Assembly (NCBI RefSeq): GCF_009730915.1
Contig: NC_052489.1
Location: 4,491,622-4,555,621 of the forward strand
From: Dioscorea cayenensis subsp. rotundata
Taxonomy: Eukaryota > Streptophyta > Magnoliopsida > Dioscoreales > Dioscoreaceae
DNA: 64,000 nt
Direction: 5' to 3'
The notes beneath the pieces were generated by a model. It did not search any database. It worked only from the letters and a program-made list of their open reading frames with translations, and was not told the DNA's origin. How positions within the stretch are numbered: the first letter of the stretch is position 1; each line of letters starts with the position of its first letter. Positions 25,241 to 37,847 of the stretch are shown here, one piece after another. A program made the position numbers and the translations under genes.

Positions 25241-27389
25241 CAATTTGATTGGTGAGCTATAGTTTGGAGAACAAGAGAGAAATATGTATAGAAAGCTTTA
25301 ATAGTGAAGATATTTGATACCGTATTTGCGTCTCTTTGTTCATTTAGGTCTTTGAATACTGTTTCCTCTGCCATATCATGAACTTTAAACTTCGTAGGTG
25401 TGGTAGGCATAAACGATGAACTTCCAAATTAGCACATAATACTCAAGCTAATTTCTTTGCAGAAACACCTTTAGAAGGCTTTAAGTTAATAGTAGATGTG
25501 TCATTCTATATTTGCTTTGATTTTTTTGTTTTATTTTACTACAATGTCACCATCATATTATGAACTTTCTAAACATGAGAATTGTGAGGAAGAATGTCCT
25601 GTTAGATTCTTACTTATCATTCCATGTTTACTTTCACTTAATTCATATACTAATGTTTGAGCTACATGAAAAAAAAAATGATAATTTTAGGTGAGATTGC
25701 TCTAGTCTTTTCTCTCACTAAGGAAAGATCAAGATCTGCTTTCTGAATGTCATCACTTGTGACAGCAATGGTTTTGCTTGTTCAGGAATTTGCTTGTCAA
25801 TTTCATCAAAGAATTATAATATATGATATGCAAAAATACAAGAATGTTCATTCAATGCTTACTTTCACTTAATTCACTTACTAATGTTTGGATTACGTGA
25901 AAAATTGAGAATTTTAGGTGAGATTCATTGATCTAGTGTTTTCTCTCACCAAAGAATGGTAAAGATCTGATTTCTGAATGTTGACACTTGTAACAGTAAT
26001 AGTTTCTCTTATTCAAGAATTTGCTTATTGTCAGTTTCATTGAAGAATCATAATGTATGATATGCAAAAATACAAGAATGCTCAGTACTGTATAATATTG
26101 TATGAAACTGCAAATTAATGTTTTCTGTTCAATTATTTGATTCAGTAATTGAATCAAACTGATTACAGAACAAAGATGAAAATCCATGTTGCGTACATGA
26201 TTATATCTTCATCTTAGAAATGTCATAATAAATCTCATGAAAGTTATTTTGAAACCGAAATCTATGTGATTTTTTAAATTATTTGGATGCTGGACGGCAG
26301 GCTTAAGACTGAATGGATGAAAATCGTGCTGTTGCTTGCCTGATAAACTGGATGTTTGATGACCAAAAATTAGGGTTCTTCTTGCTGAAATTAAAGGGTT
26401 TTTGGACCAATGGATTGTTTTTGTTTTGAAGTGATGCATGAACCGTGTTGGCCCCCCTTTTGGTATGACTTTTTCCTCTTTTTGTTTGGGTTCCATAAAT
26501 CTAAAACAATTGTGTAGCTATCAAGCATAGTTAGGGACATCTTCAAAACATTATTGTAGGAATCTCCACTTGTCCATGTCTTTTAGCTTAAGCCTTTCCA
26601 AAACCTTTCTTTCTTATATCTATTTATATAGATATATTTGAATAATGTAAGCAAGCCATGTTTGAGACAGAAATGAAATATCAATTTACCTATTGTAGGG
26701 ATATATATATATATATATATAGAGGACCCTTCTAGGGACGTCTGGATTCTACATATGTTCTTATATCAGTTATTGGATTTGGATTTGAATTCAACAGTCG
26801 CATATCATCTTTCAATGTGAACAGTGAAATGAATAGTAAATAAAAGTGTAATAAACAATGATTGTATTATAACCGTTCAATCATCTGATCTGTTAATCAT
26901 AGTTGTTAAATCTGATTTACTATCAGGGTGGGAAAAATTTATATAAAACTAATGAAGCAACTCATCCTCGGAATCGAGTACAATTTTTAGTACTATTCTT
27001 CACTTTTGTCTATGTTTCTCTCTCTTACTTTTGAATGTCGGTAGAGAAAGGTAAGGAAAGGTATAGCCATATATATAGTCACTTAAATTTTGATAGAAAT
27101 TAATGGATAAGAATTAAACTTTGTTTATTGCGCTAAGCCATTGGATTAGTATAGTAGATAGTGTGTGCATGTATCTATGTGTGTTCTTACTAATTTTTTT
27201 TAATTAATTAGATTTTATAATTATAAAAAGTGATATTTGCTCCTATACCTTAATCCATAATAAAATTTTGAAGATCTCAATTAATATGGAAATACTCCAG
27301 TTAATTAGAAAATGTATATTTTCTAAGTGAAATTTTTTTTAAAATATGGGGAATTATTACAAACTTGTTTGTAATTACTATTAGAATGC

Positions 27390-27423
<34 letters not shown>

Positions 27424-28908
27424 AGGGTGAAGATTGTGTTTCCTATATTAAGCTTTAAAATGTATTCTAATAACATGTTAGTTAACAAATTTTTTTTAAA
27501 ATGATAAAAAGAAATAATTACACTAAAATAAGTGGTAAATTTTCTGAAGTTTTTAAATAAAAATCATATTCTTTTAAATGCCCTTTAATTGCAATAAACT
27601 AGTCTTCTAAATCATGAGTTTTTGGCATAATCACACCATTATTTTTCCAATAAACTCATTATTTTATTGTTCTCATACTGATTTCCATCCACCTCATGAC
27701 ACCGTCACTAAAGTAAATAATTAAAGTTAGGAAATGATTTTTCTAGTTCACATGACTCAAATATAGTAAATATTCTTCCTTATCACTATCAAAAGAAAAA
27801 ATAATTAATTTTAAAAATATATAAAATCAATTGGATAGTGGCCAAATAAAAAGTAGAAGGAGCCACCATGAAGATAAAAAAAGTTGAAGATGTGAAAATT
27901 AAAAAATAAAAACGGAAGGAAAGGTGGTTTATTTGTGGCCATTTGTCTCATTCCTCTCCAATGTATTTGGTCCCCTTCTTTTTATAAAGTTTTTAATATC
28001 AGTGTTTATTTTTTAATTGATGTTTTAATAAAGTGCTCATGACCAACAAGATCTTAAAATAAAGCAATTGATTTCAATTGATGATATACTTGTTCCTTGT
28101 TATCTATTAAATTTATTTTAATTTACTCTATTTATTAAAATACCTAAATTTGAATATATTAACAAGCTATGCAAGATGGCTTCATTATATATATATATAT
28201 ATATACAGTAAAACAAAGTTACAGCCATCTAAAAAAGTTTGACGTGGTAATTTATAAATATTTTAAAATTTTAATGCATATTTGATTTTAAGGTGTGTAA
28301 ATTGTGATTAAATGTATGGATTTTACATACTTTATCATCATTAGATTATAATCATGCATCATTTAATTCTAAGTTAGTTTAAAAACCTCAAATAGTGGCT
28401 AAAATAAGTCTAAATCACATCATTATTTGTTTGACTATTTCTTAATTAAATGTACCATATATTTACAATATTAATACGCAAATCTATGTACACACAAAAT
28501 GTTACTTATAGATCAAAATCTAATGCAAAAGTATAAAATTCCAAGTTGCAAACAATCATGTGTCAAAATAAATAAATAATGCAAGATGATCAAGCCATGC
28601 AAGGACATAAACACACAATCAAACCAAGACAATGAAGATCCTTTAAGATCCATTACAACCACAGACAAATCGATAACTTAAATTAAAAGGCTATTGTATC
28701 ATTATCATCTCAGAATTTTATTTTATTTTATTTTTACAAATTCGACAAACACCATAAAAAAAATAGATAACTACAGAGGTGCACTAGTTACGGTGGTTTA
28801 ACGACCCCCTACAAATTTATTATATGAAATAAGTTAACATGTAGGCAATTAGAATTTACAATGTGTACTCAAGATAATATATCAGAGACCGACCACAACC
28901 CCATAATA
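25241..28908. other. Gene-poor AT-rich region
   Basis: No coding region is supported. Two similar stretches, about 25.59-25.83 kb and 25.85-26.08 kb, repeat the words CTTACTTTCACTTAATTCA and TTTTCTCTCAC, a diverged local duplication of about 220 bp. Microsatellites: (TA)n at about 26701-26721, (TG)15 at 27391-27420 and (AT)n at about 28184-28204. Confidence 0.5.
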
Positions 28909-28913
28909 GTAAA

Positions 28914-29260
28914 TGATAAAGTGTAAAGCTTTTAGAAGAAGCTTGAAACTACTAAATATCACCACCGACTTCAACCTTCCTTGAAGCTTCTCACAACCAA
29001 CTTAAGCATCCAGAAAACTCCTTACATATTAGAAATTTCATAGATCCTTCCATCAATCGACTTGCCAGCCTATAAATTAGTGTCATTGCTAACCAAGCAA
29101 AGCACCAGAAAGCAACTTGAGTGAGTGAGTGAAGCTACAAGTAAGAGTAAGTGTGAGTGCATAGTGAGAGAAAAATTAGAGTGAGAGAAAGACAGTGTCT
29201 TGTAAAATATTTCAAATAATTAATAAAATTAAGTTTCATATATTCTCTCTCTACTCAACA
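28914..29260 (+). repeat. 5' LTR of the copia element, 347 bp
   Basis: It runs from TG to CA and is matched by 33086-33406 over its last 321 bases. CCTATAAATTAG at about 29069-29080 is a likely promoter TATA box, and TTAATAAAATTAAG near 29220 is a likely polyadenylation region. Runs of GAGTGAGTGAG and GAGAGAAAG lie between them. Confidence 0.93.
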
Positions 29261-29264
29261 ATTC

Positions 29265-29276
29265 TGGTACCAGAAC
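29265..29276 (+). other. Copia primer-binding site
   Basis: TGGTACCAGAAC lies four bases after the 5' LTR. It differs at two positions from TGGTATCAGAGC, the usual complement of the initiator tRNA-Met 3' end used by copia elements. Confidence 0.85.
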
Positions 29277-29432
29277 CAGGTTGCCGGGACGATTCTGTCA
29301 GATCGGCGATGAGTGGTCGAGCATAGTATCAGGAGTTCACTAGTGCTGCAAGAAGTTCGCCAGTCGAAGTAAGTGAAGTACCGGTATTCTACCGAGGAGG
29401 CTTGCTGGACGTCAGGTGACCTAGACATAGCG

Positions 29433-32400
29433 ATGGAGTTCACAGGTACGGCTGGTGGTTTAAAAAAATTAAACAATAATAATTATATAAATTAGAAGGC
29501 CTGTATAGAGTCCTATCTACAAGAACGGGACCTATGGGAGGTCGTAGCTGGGTCGGAAATGACTCCACCAGATGTCACTTTTGAAGAAGTGACAGATGCT
29601 GCTGGTGATACTAAATCAAAGGAGAAGAAGGCTCTTGTGGCAGAGAAGTCAAAAGATGAGACTTTGCGAAAATAACGCATCAAGGCCGGTAAGGCAATGT
29701 TTGTTCTGAGAACAGCTATTGAAGATGAGCTGTTGGAGTATATCAGAGATGCTGCTACACCAAAAGTTACATGGGACACTCTCGCTACACTATTCTCCAA
29801 GAAGAATGATGCCCGTCTCCAATTACTTGAAAGTGAGCTGATGACAATCTCGCAATGGAGTATGATGATTAGTCAATACTTCACTAAGGTAAAGTCCCTA
29901 TGTAGTGAGATTGCACAAGTCGCCCCTGAAGAGAAGATTAGTGAGCAGCGAATGAAGAGGATAATTATCAATGGCCTTAAACCTGAGTATAGTGGGTTTA
30001 TGGCTGCCATTCGAGGTTGGCCAACTCAACCAACCTTGTTGGAATTAGAAAATATGCTCGCTAATCAAGAAGCTTTAGCGAAGCAGATGGCTGGTGTCTC
30101 GCTAAAGCAGGAAGAAGAGGCATTGTTTAGCAACCGGAGAAAAGGTCAAAAGCCCACATCGGAGAACAAACCCAATCAGCAAACAAGATTGAAGGAGAAG
30201 ACCAACTTTTCAGGGCGACAGTCGAGATGATCGCTGCTACAACTGTGGAAAGAAAGGGCACTATGCATGAGACTGTTGGCATAAGAAGAAAGGCCAAGGA
30301 AATACAGCAACATCAAGAAGCTTCCAAGATATCAAACATCAAGGAAGGTATGATAGCGAAGAAGAGTGGGATGTTGAAGCAGCATTTGCAATGGTCACCA
30401 CCAAAGTGGAGGAGTAAGAAGAGAAAGAGGAGGTAGCTCTAACAGCATTAACAAAGCAGAAGAAGATCAATTATGAAAGTGATTGGATCATCGACTCTGG
30501 CTGCTCCAACCACATAACAGGTGACATCAAGAAATTAGAGGGCCTGGAGAAGTACAAGGGGAAGCAGGTGATTGTGACAACTAACAACTCCAAGCTGCCC
30601 ATCACCCACATCGGGAAGACACTCATCTCTCCACGCTTTAATTCAAATCAAATTAAGCTGCAGGACGTCTATCGCGTTCCCGGGATGAAGAAGAACCTGT
30701 TGTCAGTCTCACAACTGACAGCACAAGGAAACTATGTGGTATTTGGGCCACAAGAAGTTAAGGTGTATCGCAATCTACAGGCATCAAGCACACCAGTAAT
30801 AGAGGGCCGCAAACTGGAGTCTATCTATGTGATGATGTCTGCGGAATCAGCCTATGTGGACAAGACCCGAAAGAACGAGACGTCTGATCTCTGGCACGCA
30901 AGACTGGGGCATGTGAGCTACCACAAGTTAAAGTTGATGGTGGAGAAGTCAATGGTCAAAGGCCTGTCCGACATAGAAGTACAAACTGACACAATACGCG
31001 CTGGGTGTCAATTCAGTAAGGCTCATCAATTTCCCTTCCAGCAATCTAAATTTAGAGCTAAGGAGCCTTTAGAGTTGGTGCACTCTGACGTATTTGGCTT
31101 AGTCAAACAAGCATCTATAAGTAGTGCCAAATACATGGTGACCTTTATCGACGACTTCTCAAGGTACGCATGGGTGTTCTTCATGAAAGAAAAATCTGAA
31201 GCATTTTCCAAGTTTAAGGAGTTTAAGGAGAAGGTGGAGAATGAGCTCAACAAGAAAGTACGGTGTCTTCGTACTGACAATGGAAGAGAGTATCTCTCTC
31301 AAGAGTTTAATGCCTATCTGAAGGAGCATAGGATTCGAAGACAACTGACCTGCCCCAACACTCCACAGCAAAATGGTGTTGCTGAAAGGAAGAATCGGCA
31401 TATAGCAGAAATATGCAGAAGTATGTTACATACCAAGAATGTGCTAGGGAGATTTTGGGCTGAATGCATGAGAACGACAGCTTACATCATCAACCGGCTT
31501 CCGCAGGAGAAGATGAGCTTTCTCTCTCCATTCTAAAGACTATGGAAAATCAAACCCACAGTAAGTCATTTCAAAGTCTTTGGATGTGTGTGTTATGTTT
31601 TTGTGCCAGACCATCTTCGTACCAAATTCAATAAGAAGGCGGTACGATACATCTTTATCGGCTATGATGATGAGAGAAAAGGATGGAGATGCTATGACCC
31701 GACATCTGGACGCATCCACACATCCAGAAATGTGGTCTTTGATGAAGCTTCAGCTTGGTGGCCTTCAACAGACTCAGTTCAACCAAATATAAAGGAGACT
31801 GAGCCAATAGTAGAAGAACAGTTAGAAGACCAGGCTCAAGAGGTACCAACAACAGCTGAAGAAGACAGAAGTCCAAGATCATCAAAGACCAAGAGCCCAT
31901 AGAAGACAGGAGTACATGGGGAACTTGAAGAAGACCTTGCATATTTACCTGAAGAAATGCCTCCACCCTTAAGGAGATCATCCAGGGTAAGACATCCCAA
32001 TCCTAAGTATGCAAATGTTGCACTAATCATGGAAGTTAAAGAACCAACATCCTATCAAGAGGCAGTTAAAAGTGATAAATGGAAGAAACCAATGGAGGAA
32101 GAGATAGCTGCTCTCAAGCAAAATCAGACGTGGGAGTTGGTACCAAGGCCAGAAGAAGCAAAACCAATCTCGTGTAAGTGGGTGTATAAGGTGAAAACTC
32201 GAGCAGATGAAATAGTCGAAAGGTACAAAGCTCGACTTGTGGTACGAGGATTCTCGCAATAGTATGGAATAGACTATGATGAGACATTCAGCCCAGTAGT
32301 AAAGATAACAACGGTGCGAGTACTATTGGCACTAGCTGCAAGCAAAGGGTGGAAGCTTTGGCAGATGGATGTGAAGAATGCCTTTGTGCATGGAGAGCTT

Positions 32401-33084
32401 GATAGAGACATCTACATGGATCAACCACAAGGATTTGAGAGCAAGGCTCATCCAGAGTATGTGTGCAAGCTCAATAAGGCATTATATGGCTTGAAGCAGG
32501 CTCCAAGAGCATGGTACGGGAAAATTGCAAAATTTCTCGTACAAAGTGGCTACAGGTTGACAACATCAGATTCAAGCCTATTCATCAAGCACACATGAGG
32601 CAAGATGGCTATAGTACTGGTGTACATTGACGACCTTATCTTAACCGGAGATCTCACTGAAGAAATCCAGCGCATGAAGGAAAATCTTTCAATCTGGTTT
32701 CAGATGAAGGAGCTTGGAGAATTGAAGCATTTCCTAGGGCTCGAAGTTGAGAAGATAAAGGAAGGTATATTCCTATGTCAACAAAAGTATGCAAAGGATC
32801 TACTAGAAACATATGGGATGCTGGAGTGCAAGCCACTATTTACACCAATGGAGCCAAACATTAAGCTTCGTGCAGAAGAGGGGAAAGACTTAAGATCCAA
32901 GGATGTATTGACAACTGGTAGGTAGCCTTATCTATCTAACCCTTACTCGTCCTGACTTGGCATATGCAGTTGGAGTAGCAAGCCGTTACATGCAAAATCC
33001 AAAGAAGCCACACTTGGAAGCAGTTCGACAGATACTATGATACTTGAAAGGAACTGTGAATTACGGTATTCTATATCTTAAAGG
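29433..33084 (+). pseudogene. Copia gag-pol, decayed and truncated
   Basis: Gag starts at 29433 and has the UBN2-type region to 30229, with in-frame stops at 29493 (TAG) and 29673 (TAA). A one-base shift leads to the CCHC knuckle CYNCGKKGHY at about 30236, which is followed by a TGA at 30268. The protease motif DSGCSNH is at about 30493. Integrase has the zinc-binding HARLGH region, the DDE residues in [14 protein letters not shown] and the [11 protein letters not shown] block. Reverse transcriptase has [31 protein letters not shown] and the catalytic YIDD at about 32621. Pol keeps one frame to about 32900 but is cut by stops at 31534, 31900, 32260 and 32596, then by a frameshift near 32915 and a TGA at 33038. 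RNase H is deleted. Confidence 0.93.
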
Positions 33085-33085
33085 T

Positions 33086-33406
33086 GAAGCTTGAAACTAC
33101 TAAATATCACCACCGACTTCAACCTTCCTTGAAGCTTCTCACAAACGACTTAAGCATCCAGAAAACTCCTTACATATTAGAAATTTCATAGATCCTTCCA
33201 TCAACCGACTTGCTAGCCTATAAATTAGTGTCATTGCTAACCAAGCAAAGCACAAGAAGCAACTTGAGTGAGTGAGTGAAGCTACAAGTAAAAGTAAGTG
33301 TGAGTGCATAGTGGGAGAAAAATTAGAGTGAGAGAAAGAGAGTGTCTTGTAAAATATTTCAAGTAATTATAAAATTAAGTTTCATATATTCTCTCTCTAC
33401 TCAACA
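33086..33406 (+). repeat. 3' LTR of the copia element, truncated at its start
   Basis: It matches the 5' LTR from base 25 to its end with about 96 % identity by eye. It directly follows the truncated RNase H start (ILYLKG), with no polypurine tract, so a deletion removed RNase H, the tract and the first 24 LTR bases. Confidence 0.92.
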
Positions 33407-33411
33407 GTAAA

Positions 33412-34106
33412 TTTCCACCGTACAACTCTTAAGGGTGGAAAATATGACTCCTCACATAAGAGGACTTGAATAAACATTATTCTAATGAACCAGGATCTAG
33501 TGAACAGTACTCTATTCTAATCTATAGGTGCAGAGTTTTGACCATGTGTCTGTCTACTCATCGTTGAGTTGACTATGCTATACAATGGTTCAAAATTTTA
33601 GTTTGTGAAAAAAATTTAATCACCAAAATAGAACTCATATTCCAGATTTTGATATTTTTAGTCATTTTTTATTTTTTAAATTAAGAAAATTAAGTCCAAA
33701 ATATAACTGAGGGTTGATATAACACGAGTTAATGAGGCAATGTAATTTTACCGACATGGTTTTTTTTTTATTAAAAATATAATAAAAAAAAATTAAAGTT
33801 AATAGATTTAATCACCCAAATAGACTCTTTATCTCTCTCTTATTTTTTAAGTCTCTGCACGATTCTTTTTCTTTTTAAATTAAGAAAATTAAATTGAAAA
33901 TGTAACAAAGCAGCACCATGCCTGTACACCCTGATCAACTTGGTCGCCTCATGCTTTAGGTCACCCTTGGCCATCTTCGGCAAGGCCTCAATCTACCTGA
34001 GCCTCTGCTTTGGGTGTTACAATTATCAAGTTAATTTATATTCCGAATTTATTTCACTATTAAAAAAAAGTAATAGTTTTGATACCATACAAATAATATA
34101 AACAAT
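33412..34106. other. Intergenic DNA between copia and MITE cluster
   Basis: No gene is supported. The first 130 bp, with GTGCAGAGTTTTGACCATGTGTCTG, resembles the repeat blocks near 59.9 and 60.2 kb and may be part of the same MITE-like family. Confidence 0.45.
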
Positions 34107-34322
34107 AACATGAATTACTAATATTTTAACTTTGTGCAGGAGAACATGGAAGACTAACCAAATTTAGTAGTGATACATATACCTATCCATGAACCGGCCA
34201 GGCCGAGTCAGGGTAACATGAATTACTAATACTTTAACTTTGTGCGAGAGAACATGGAAGACTAACCAAATTTAGTAGTGATACATATACCTATCCATGA
34301 ACCGACCGGGCTGAGTCTGGGT
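34107..34322. repeat. Tandem duplication, two 108-bp units
   Basis: The unit AACATGAATTACTAATAYTT...GAGTCWGGGT is present at 34107-34214 and 34215-34322 with few differences. Each unit includes the host flank, the GTGATACA target sequence and the first ~37 bp of the MITE that starts at 34286. The duplication therefore arose after that MITE inserted. Confidence 0.9.
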
Positions 34323-34814
34323 TAGGCAAGTCCGTAATTAATAAAATTCAAGCTTGCTCAAGCCCAGCCGGGCCTTCACTTTTGTCAAAGCTCTTATGAA
34401 TTTTATGGTCTTTAACCAAGGCCTGCTCAAGTCCGCACAAATAGATTTTTTCATTAAATAATAAATAAATTATAAAAAAAATTAACAATAATATTAATTT
34501 GTGAACACTATTAAATATTATTCTACAAAACAAATTAAAATCAAAATACCAAATGTATATTTTTGTTCAGTCACAACAACTATAATTCAAACTATTATAA
34601 CCTGTTTTTAAATCAATTAATAAATATATTGTATAACTCGGGACTGGCCGGGTCGAGTTTTTAACAATAAAAACTAGACCTGGCCCATTTTTAAAAACAA
34701 GCTCCATATTTTGTCCAAGCCTGGTCATCGGGTCTCATATATTTGTCCACGTCCTCCCAAATTTCGGTCGGGCTTTCGACCTTGAGCTAATAGCCCGGCC
34801 CTTGGACAGGTCTA
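34286..34814. mobile_element. hAT-like MITE, 529 bp
   Basis: The ends TATACCTATCCA and TGGACAGGTCTA form imperfect inverted repeats. The perfect 8-bp target duplication GTGATACA lies at 34278-34285 and 34815-34822. Inner arms are rich in GGCCGGGC-type words around an AT-rich middle, and there is no coding potential. Confidence 0.85.
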
Positions 34815-34826
34815 GTGATACACTAA

Positions 34827-35552
34827 AGTAGCGTTTAATTGGATGTAATTCTAAATATAGTGGATTTCTAGTTACAATATAATTGGAAATACTTGGTTTT
34901 CAAAATACAGTGCAGTCAAATCTTGTGTTTGGTTGGATGTAACTGGAATTACTGTATTATAAGATTTTATGTTTGTTTGGAAGAATTTGTAAATCTGGAA
35001 TTGGAAAACACATATGTATGTATATGTCTGTAAATATGCATATATATATATATATGAGTATATATATATGTATATAAGTATATATATATGTGTGTATCTG
35101 TGCATATATGCATATATGCATATATATATATACATACCTGTATATGTATATTTGTATATGTAAACTTACTATGTATAGATATATCTAGAGAGTGTATATA
35201 CATACATGTATGTATGTATGTATGTAAAAATACCTATATATGTTTATATAAATATATATATGTATATGTATGTGTGTATATATGCATGTGTATGTGTATG
35301 TGTATGTGTATATGTATATATTTATATATGTATGTATGTATGTATGTATATATATATATATATGCATATACATTGGTTTTGAACTCCCGGGATTTGGTTT
35401 TAAGGTCATTTTGACCGTAATACAAAATCACTTAATGATGGGATTTCAAAAACACATGAAAAATGAAATATTTCAAAACAAACGCTTGAGTTTAAAAAGA
35501 TAAGGGATTTGGAGTTACATGTAACTTCAAATCCCTTGAAACAAACACTACC
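34827..35552. mobile_element. Tourist-like (PIF/Harbinger) MITE with a huge microsatellite
   Basis: The terminal sequences AGTAGCGTTT and AAACACTACC pair at 8 of 10 positions. A TAA target duplication lies at 34824-34826 and 35553-35555, the PIF/Harbinger type. About 35033-35362 is a (TA)n/(TATG)n-rich microsatellite that makes up nearly half the element. Open frames over it are repeat artefacts. Confidence 0.65.
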
Positions 35553-35555
35553 TAA

Positions 35556-35985
35556 GTAAGCTATCATGAAGCAAAACTTGGGTTTTGCCCGACCATAGTC
35601 AAGCTTGTTATTATCGCAAATAATTTCATATTAGATCCATCATATAATATTATGAGCAGAGAACACCCCTCCTACATGCATGTTATAAAAGATGTGTACC
35701 AAACAAGATCAAGGTCATCCTCATCTTTTTTTTTTCTTTTTAAAAAAAACAATATTAATGGAGAATCAATTAAATTAATGTTTCTATAAAATAACAAGCT
35801 AAAATATAATATTTAAAAATTATCAACCATGATCAAACTAATTATAATCCAAATGAGAAAATAATACTTCTTGTATTATTTATGAATAGAACTTGAAATC
35901 ACGGTGGGTCCTATCTTCAAGTGACCAGAGCTGACCAAATGATGCAAATGGTTGGCCAACAAAACTAGTTAAGACCATTTGAACC

Positions 35986-36037
<52 letters not shown>

Positions 36038-36909
36038 TATTCACCTGAAAAATAATTCAGTAGGCTTAGTTTCTTGATAATTATCACATAATCAACATGT
36101 GGCTTATTCTTAGCTATGGGTTTATAAATTTAAAAAATTGTTGACATTTATTTTAAAAATCACTAAATTGAGGCAATCAATGGATTCAGTTCTATCGCAA
36201 CTCCTACAAAACCATGTTCATGGGATCTACTATCATATAAAGGTCTTATTGTAAAGTAGGTATATTTTGTGGATATAAAAGATTTTAAGATTATCTTTAA
36301 ATCTTATTTTGAAAAAACTAACAAATATTTAAAGGTAAAATAGCTTGTTGATTATATTCTTTAAAAATATTATTTTTAGTTGAGATTTGTAATAGCTTTT
36401 TTTTAATATTTTAAAAAATATTATTTTGATTTTTCACTTATTATTAAAAATATAAAATATATATGTTTTGATTGGGAGCTGACTAAGAAAAGTAAAGTAA
36501 AACAAGGGTTTTGGAGGGTCAGAGTCCCTTGTTTGAAGTGCCGGGGAGAGGGAACCCTCTAAAAATTTTAATTTTTTCAAAAAAACCTTAATATCCTTCA
36601 TTTTTTAAATTAATTAGATAATGCCACTTCATAAGTTTCTTCTTTTACTTTTTTTTTCAATTTAATTTTATTTTAATCAAGCATTTACAAGACACTCATC
36701 CCATATCCTTATTTATATGTTTTTTTTTATTTGCTTTTTTACTTGTTTATGTTGTGTTTTTTATTTGTCAATTCATTCATAGAAGAATTTATTTCAATAG
36801 AATTCTTTAATATCCAAATTTTATTAAAAGTACAAATAAAATTAAAATTTTCTTTGAGTTAGAAAAAAAACTAATAATTATCTAATTCAACATAATTATT
36901 ATGCTATGA
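35556..36909. other. AT-rich intergenic DNA
   Basis: No gene is supported. A pure (TAA)n microsatellite of about 50 bp lies at 35987-36037. Confidence 0.55.
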
Positions 36910-36918
36910 ATTAAAATA

Positions 36919-37100
36919 GTGGAAATTGCCAAAAAAACCCTCTAAGTTTGCAATATTACCAAAAACACCCCGTTAGTTTTGCAATCCCCAAAAAAACCCC
37001 TTCCTTTTTAAACTCTATATTTTTTTCAAACCCCCAAAGCATATAACGGATGTGAGCAGTGGGTGATTTTTCAAATTTTATGGACGAAAATGCCCTTGCA
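36919..37100 (+). repeat. Left terminal inverted repeat region of the MULE
   Basis: Starting GTGGAAATTGCC, this contains repeated CAAAAAMACCCC words (AAAAAAACCCTC, AAAAACACCCCG, AAAAAAACCCCT) and ends in GACGAAAATGCCC. The inverted right end (46380-46559) has the same order of features, but with heavy divergence. Confidence 0.75.
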
Positions 37101-37619
37101 TGGGGAGTCGTGGTACGACCATTTCAGTGATATGAGAGGAAGTGGGGGTTTCAGTAGGGTAACCCCAAGAGACAATTCTATCGGAGCCGTTTACTTGTTT
37201 TTTTCTCAACTCGCGTCTTGACTTTTCCATTTCAAGTCGTCTCCGAAGTTGTCTCTCACGTACGACCTCTGTAATTGCAGCTTTTCCCTTTCCACCGGTA
37301 TCTCGAAGGAGAAGTCCCGAGCAAGTAGTTGGCATTTCATCAGTTTGCAATCTAAGGTATTGAGTATGGTTTTATGTTAACTATTCTGTTACAAAGAAAG
37401 ATTTTTCGGTTTTGTTTTGTGCTCTTGTTTTTGTTGGAAGATATTGAAGTTTGCAGGGGGATTTCTCGGTTGGGGTTTTGTTAGGCTGCAGGGTAATTTC
37501 TCGGCTAGGGTTTTGTTTTGTTTTGCATTTTTGTCTGTATACACTATCAAAATAGTTTTTTCGATTGTTATGATTTGTGTAATATTTATAATGTACATTT
37601 CCCCTTTCATTTGATATGG

Positions 37620-37837
37620 TTGCAGTTTTACAAATGAGGTTTACGTTTAAGAAATGAGATGTTACAGTTTAAATTTTGTTGTCTCTTTTTAAGTATTGTT
37701 GTCTCTGTTTAATAAACTAGGTCTCTGTTTAACAATTGATGTCTCTGTTTAAGAACTGAAGGTTACCGTTTAAAATCTTATATTTCCGCTTAAACATTTA
37801 TGAATACTGCATGTTGAATGTGTTGTTATTGTCGCAG
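37620..37837 (+). repeat. GTTTAA-rich spacer or intron in the MULE
   Basis: The motif GTTTAA or a close variant occurs about eight times in 180 bp, often as GTCTCTGTTTAA. The segment ends in the acceptor-like TTATTGTCGCAG at 37837, just before the start of the coding sequence. Similar spacers lie at 38.67-38.87, 40.24-40.43, 41.37-41.55 and 44.40-44.90 kb. Confidence 0.7.
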
Positions 37838-37847
37838 GCTTGTGACT

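Larger units (their letters stand above)
28914..33406 (+). mobile_element. Ty1/copia LTR retrotransposon, internally deleted
   Basis: The 5-bp target duplication GTAAA lies at 28909-28913 and 33407-33411. The 5' LTR starts TGATAAAG and ends CTCAACA. The 3' LTR ends the same way but lacks its first 24 bases. A primer-binding site for initiator tRNA-Met follows the 5' LTR. Inside, gag, protease, integrase and reverse transcriptase occur in copia order (integrase before reverse transcriptase). RNase H is missing. The LTRs differ at roughly a dozen of 321 positions, so the insertion is fairly recent. The gag-pol frame has many stops, so the element is dead. Confidence 0.95.

Noticed and set aside
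34872-35503. Several tyrosine- and isoleucine-rich open frames on both strands
   Set aside because: They are translations of the (TA)n/(TATG)n microsatellite inside a MITE.
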